Source: CAZGCA01 sp964524145
GTDB lineage: Bacteria > Hydrogenedentota > CAZGCA01
Assembly: GCA_964524145.1 (NCBI GenBank)
Contig: CAZGCA010000136.1
Coordinates: 1 to 7,344, forward strand
DNA length: 7,344 nucleotides
Direction: 5' to 3'
Shown: piece after piece, positions 4,705 to 7,344 of the stretch
How the letters are laid out: each line of letters opens with the position of its first letter
Numbering within the stretch: position 1 is the first letter of the stretch
Notes under the pieces: generated by a model
What the model saw: the letters and a program-made list of their open reading frames with translations, nothing else
What the model was told of the DNA's origin: nothing
Databases searched by the model: none
Made by a program: the position numbers and the translations under genes

Positions 4705-7020
4705 ATGTTTCTTGTTGCGATAGTCCTGTTGGGGTTTCATGCGACAGTATCGCAGGTGTTGATGCTGCGCGAGTTTCTCGTTGTCTTCGCGGGAAACGAG
4801 ATCTCGGTGGCGATCATACTGTTTGCCTGGTTTGTCGGCGTGTCGGCAGGCGCGACGGTCGCGTCGAGATGGCTTCGCCAACGGGACCCAACGGAGACGG
4901 ACCGGGCCCTGGGCCGGTTCTGCACGCTGCAGATACTCATGGGGATCTGTCTGCCGCTGCAGCTTGTGGGGATTCGCCTCGTACGCGCCGTGCTGAACAC
5001 CGGTCCCGGCGAGCTGGTCCCGTTTCCTCAACTGGTTCTCTCCTGCGGCGTGCTCATCGTGCCGCAAAGCTTTCTCATCGGCCTGATATTCCCGCTGGGA
5101 TGCATCGTCGCGTCAGGCGTCTGGAGCGGCCGGAAATCCGTCTTCGCATCGCACGTCGGCAGAGTTTACGCGCTCGAGTCGCTCGGTTCGCTGGCCGGCG
5201 GGCTGATCTTCTCGTTTGTTCTCGTACAACGGTTCTCCGCGTTCCACATAGTCGGCTGGCTCGAGGTGGCAATCTTCGCCAACGCGGCGCTGGTGATGAC
5301 AATGATGGCACGCTCGGGCAACCGGCGACGAATAGCATCCGCATTCGTGTACATAGGTCTCGCGCTTGCACTCCTCGCGGTGGCGTTGGGCCTGCCGGGC
5401 CGGGCCAACCAGTGGTCGGTAGAACGCAGATGGGTTTCGCTGGGCACCGGGCTCCGTCTCGTAGAGTGGCGGGACACGATGTACCAGCATCTCACGCTCG
5501 GCGAGGCTGATGAACAGTACAGCCTTTTCGGGAACGGTCAGCCCATAGTCTCGTTCCCCGACCCGTTCAATCCGGTCCAGACGGCCCACCTTATCGCGTC
5601 GGAACATCCGTCGCCGCGAAGCGCTGTTCTCGTCGGCGGCAGCCCCGAGATGGTGCCCGAGATGCTCAAACACGGTATCGAGTCTCTGGACTATGTCGAG
5701 CTCGACCCGGAAGTGCTCCGGATGGTTCTGGCGCATCTTCCCGAAGGATACGTTCCCGAAGATGGGCGCGTACAGATTCATTTCGCGGACGGGCGACGGT
5801 TCCTGAAAGACACGCGTCGCAGCTACGATATTGTCGTCGTGCTGCTGCCCGATCCGACAACCGCGTCGCTCAACAGGTTCTATACGGAAGGGTTTTTCCG
5901 GCAGGTGCGCGACCGGCTCAATCCCGGCGGCGTGCTGGCGATGGACATGACGTCCGCAGCAAACTACCTCGCAGGCGACATCATCTTCCTGAGCGGTTCC
6001 GTGTACAAGACCCTGCGAGCCGTCTTCGACCACGTCGTCGTCGCGCCCGACGGAACGAACTACCTCTTCGCCAGCAACGAGCCGGGCGTTGTCACGACCG
6101 ACCCGGACATTCTCGCCGACCGGTACGAGAACCGAGCGATCAAAACCGAGTACTTCTCGAAGTACCAGTTCGAGCTTTTCTTCCCGCAGGAGCGCGTCGA
6201 ATACACGCAGGACTTCTACGAGTCAGCCACCGGCGTGCCCGTCAACACCGATCTCCGGCCCGTAACGTATTTCAACAGCCTGATCATATGGGACAGGTTT
6301 TCCGGGGGCCATCTCGGCTCCGTGCTTCGGTCGCTCAGAGGCGCAAACCTCGGCTGGTTCGCGGCCATCGCGATCGTGTTCTATGTGCTGGTCATCCTGC
6401 CGAAACTGCACTTCACCGGAGACCGGCAGCGGCGCGCCCGGACCGTTGCACTGCTGGCGATAGCCACGACGGGATTCGCGGGTATCGCATTCGACATCGT
6501 CGGTCTGTACGTCTTCCAGAGCGTTTTCGGGTACCTCTACCAGGAGGTGGGTGCGGTCGTTGCCCTGTTCATGGCGGGCCTGACTGCCGGGAGTCTTCTG
6601 TTGAGCAGGCGGCTCGAGACTAAAGCTGCCCGCTGGTTAGTTGTGCTGTTCGCTATGGAGATTGTGATCGGGGCGTTCGCGTTCGTTTTTCCGTTCGCGC
6701 TGAGGCTGTCCGCGCTTGCCCCTGTCTCCGAACCGCTCGGCAAGATTGTCTTCTTCGCGGTCATCGCCATCGCCGGCATGCTGATAGGAGCGGAGTTTCC
6801 GCTCGCGAACAAGATCTACAACGATTCGGGTGGGTCGGCAGTGAAGGGTGCCGCCCTCACCGACAGCGCGGACCATTTCGGCGCATGCGTGGGCGCGTTG
6901 TTGACCGGAGTAGTGCTCGTTCCGCTCATAGGACTCTGGGCCGCGTGCGCGCTGGTCGGTATCATCAAACTGCTCAGCGCAACGCTCATCGGCTGGCAGG
7001 TACTTGCCCGCAGCGAGTAG
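4705..7020 (+). CDS. Membrane protein with spermidine-synthase-like (SAM-fold) domain between two membrane halves
   Basis: This 771-residue protein resembles fused membrane/spermidine-synthase proteins. Membrane segments lie at about 2-24, 33-55, 74-95, 108-137, 155-175, 182-201 and 210-230, and again at about 550-566, 580-602, 612-634, 643-668, 679-702 and 722-765. Between them, about 235-460, is a Rossmann-type domain. AVLVGGSPEM (307-316) sits at the nucleotide-binding loop, DYVELDPEVL (329-338) holds the acidic residue for the ribose, ADGRRFL (361-367) follows, and then LLPDPTTASLNRFYTEGFF (380-398) and LNPGGVLAMDM (405-415). The usual GGGDG loop reads GGSPE, and the catalytic DxxDP context of true spermidine synthases is altered to LPDP, so making spermidine is not assured. 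The real substrate and any transport role are unknown. The ATG at 4705 has AAGGCGG at a 9-base spacing. The gene appears monocistronic, divergent from the sigma operon. Confidence 0.88.
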   Translation: MFLVAIVLLGFHATVSQVLMLREFLVVFAGNEISVAIILFAWFVGVSAGATVASRWLRQRDPTETDRALGRFCTLQILMGICLPLQLVGIRLVRAVLNTGPGELVPFPQLVLSCGVLIVPQSFLIGLIFPLGCIVASGVWSGRKSVFASHVGRVYALESLGSLAGGLIFSFVLVQRFSAFHIVGWLEVAIFANAALVMTMMARSGNRRRIASAFVYIGLALALLAVALGLPGRANQWSVERRWVSLGTGLRLVEWRDTMYQHLTLGEADEQYSLFGNGQPIVSFPDPFNPVQTAHLIASEHPSPRSAVLVGGSPEMVPEMLKHGIESLDYVELDPEVLRMVLAHLPEGYVPEDGRVQIHFADGRRFLKDTRRSYDIVVVLLPDPTTASLNRFYTEGFFRQVRDRLNPGGVLAMDMTSAANYLAGDIIFLSGSVYKTLRAVFDHVVVAPDGTNYLFASNEPGVVTTDPDILADRYENRAIKTEYFSKYQFELFFPQERVEYTQDFYESATGVPVNTDLRPVTYFNSLIIWDRFSGGHLGSVLRSLRGANLGWFAAIAIVFYVLVILPKLHFTGDRQRRARTVALLAIATTGFAGIAFDIVGLYVFQSVFGYLYQEVGAVVALFMAGLTAGSLLLSRRLETKAARWLVVLFAMEIVIGAFAFVFPFALRLSALAPVSEPLGKIVFFAVIAIAGMLIGAEFPLANKIYNDSGGSAVKGAALTDSADHFGACVGALLTGVVLVPLIGLWAACALVGIIKLLSATLIGWQVLARSE

Positions 7021-7344
7021 CGGGCGTGGGCAGTTGGCGAGGAGTTCCCCTAACCCGCATTCCTCACCGGGTGGAAGGTGAAGGTCATCGAAACATGAAG
7101 ATAGCATTACGTTACGGATTACGATGAATGAGTGCCCTCCAAACAGACTGTTTTCATCTGTTGTTGGGACCACTCAGCCAAATGACAATCAATGACCAGA
7201 TAAGCGCAACAACACCGCTAAGTCCCGCAGGGACGGTTGAGAATAGCCCAGGAGTTGACTCCTGGGAGAGCGGTGTAACGCAACGAGTGTTCAGTCCCGT
7301 AGATAGAATGGAATGACCGGCACCAAAAAGTGTAGAGTGAGGCA
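7021..7344. other. Non-coding interval with a branched palindromic repeat
   Basis: No supported gene lies between the stop at 7020 and the right edge. In 7021-7210 I see only short features: a direct ATTACG repeat near 7108-7126 and a small palindrome AAACAG-A-CTGTTT at 7141-7153. The repeat element described at 7212-7276 follows. The last 30 bases contain an open frame from an ATG at 7313 that has no ribosome binding site and is too short to identify. Confidence 0.55.
7212..7276. repeat. REP-like branched palindromic element (outer stem enclosing two hairpins)
   Basis: An 8-bp outer stem (ACACCGCT at 7212-7219 with AGCGGTGT at 7269-7276) encloses two perfect hairpins: GTCCC-GCA-GGGAC (7222-7234) and CCCAGGAG-TTGA-CTCCTGGG (7247-7266). 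The single strand would fold into a three-way junction. A partial second copy of the first hairpin motif (AGTCCCGTAG, 7293-7302) lies 72 bases further on. The layout resembles REP/BIME-type elements and the hairpin ends used by IS200/IS605-like or REP-associated tyrosine transposases. No transposase is visible in the window, so mobility is inference. Confidence 0.65.

Noticed and set aside
5113..6033. 306-codon open frame on the minus strand
   Set aside because: It is antisense to the spermidine-synthase-like gene, rich in His/Arg/Glu without domains, and typical of a shadow frame.
7006..7025. Hairpin GCCCGC/GCGGGC across the stop codon at 7020 as a terminator
   Set aside because: The 6-bp stem is short, overlaps the coding end and is not followed by a T-run.
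7212..7276. Cloverleaf-like fold considered as a tRNA
   Set aside because: There is no recognisable T-loop, no 7-bp acceptor stem with the right spacing and no anticodon arm; the paired parts fit a palindromic repeat better.
7313..7344. Open frame beginning MTGTKKCRVR at the right edge, possibly the start of a transposase
   Set aside because: No Shine-Dalgarno is visible, only ten codons are present, and the residues match no transposase start that I recognise.

Overview
The window looks like chromosome from a G+C-rich, free-living, probably Gram-negative-type bacterium. A Planctomycetes/PVC-like or related candidate-phylum lineage is plausible. Three things point that way: a Tat-exported sulfatase, an ECF sigma factor paired with a zinc-finger anti-sigma protein that carries a very large helical-repeat extracytoplasmic part, and several families of dispersed palindromic repeats between genes. 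Taxonomy is inference; no rRNA or other marker gene is present.

Layout. Positions 1-175 (minus) hold the N-terminal 58 codons of a sulfatase with a twin-arginine signal and its own candidate promoter. Positions 176-571 are non-coding and contain an 85-bp inverted repeat. Positions 572-2062 (minus) encode an exported TPR/HEAT-repeat protein. Positions 2063-2505 are non-coding, with a tight palindrome in the leader of that gene and a 163-bp element bounded by perfect 29-bp inverted repeats. Positions 2506-3933 (minus) encode a membrane anti-sigma factor, and 3893-4510 (minus) an ECF sigma factor; these two overlap by 41 bp and form a translationally coupled pair. Positions 4511-4704 are a divergent control region. 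Positions 4705-7020 (plus) encode a 771-residue membrane protein with a spermidine-synthase-like domain between two membrane halves. Positions 7021-7344 are non-coding and carry a branched palindromic repeat resembling REP-type elements.

How the genes may work together. The sigma/anti-sigma pair is a self-contained envelope-signalling switch: the zinc-finger domain should hold the sigma factor at the membrane, and the TPR-like part would face the periplasm as the sensor or docking surface. The exported TPR/HEAT protein downstream on the same strand could be a partner, but the 443-bp repeat-filled gap makes a shared transcript uncertain. The divergent membrane gene has a perfect-consensus sigma-70 promoter, so it looks like a constitutive gene that happens to share the control region. 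I see no defence system, CRISPR array, prophage or complete transposon, and no clearly new multi-gene system. The most noteworthy items are the sigma/anti-sigma architecture, the divergent promoter region, the internally symmetric spermidine-synthase-like membrane protein and the three unrelated palindromic repeat elements.
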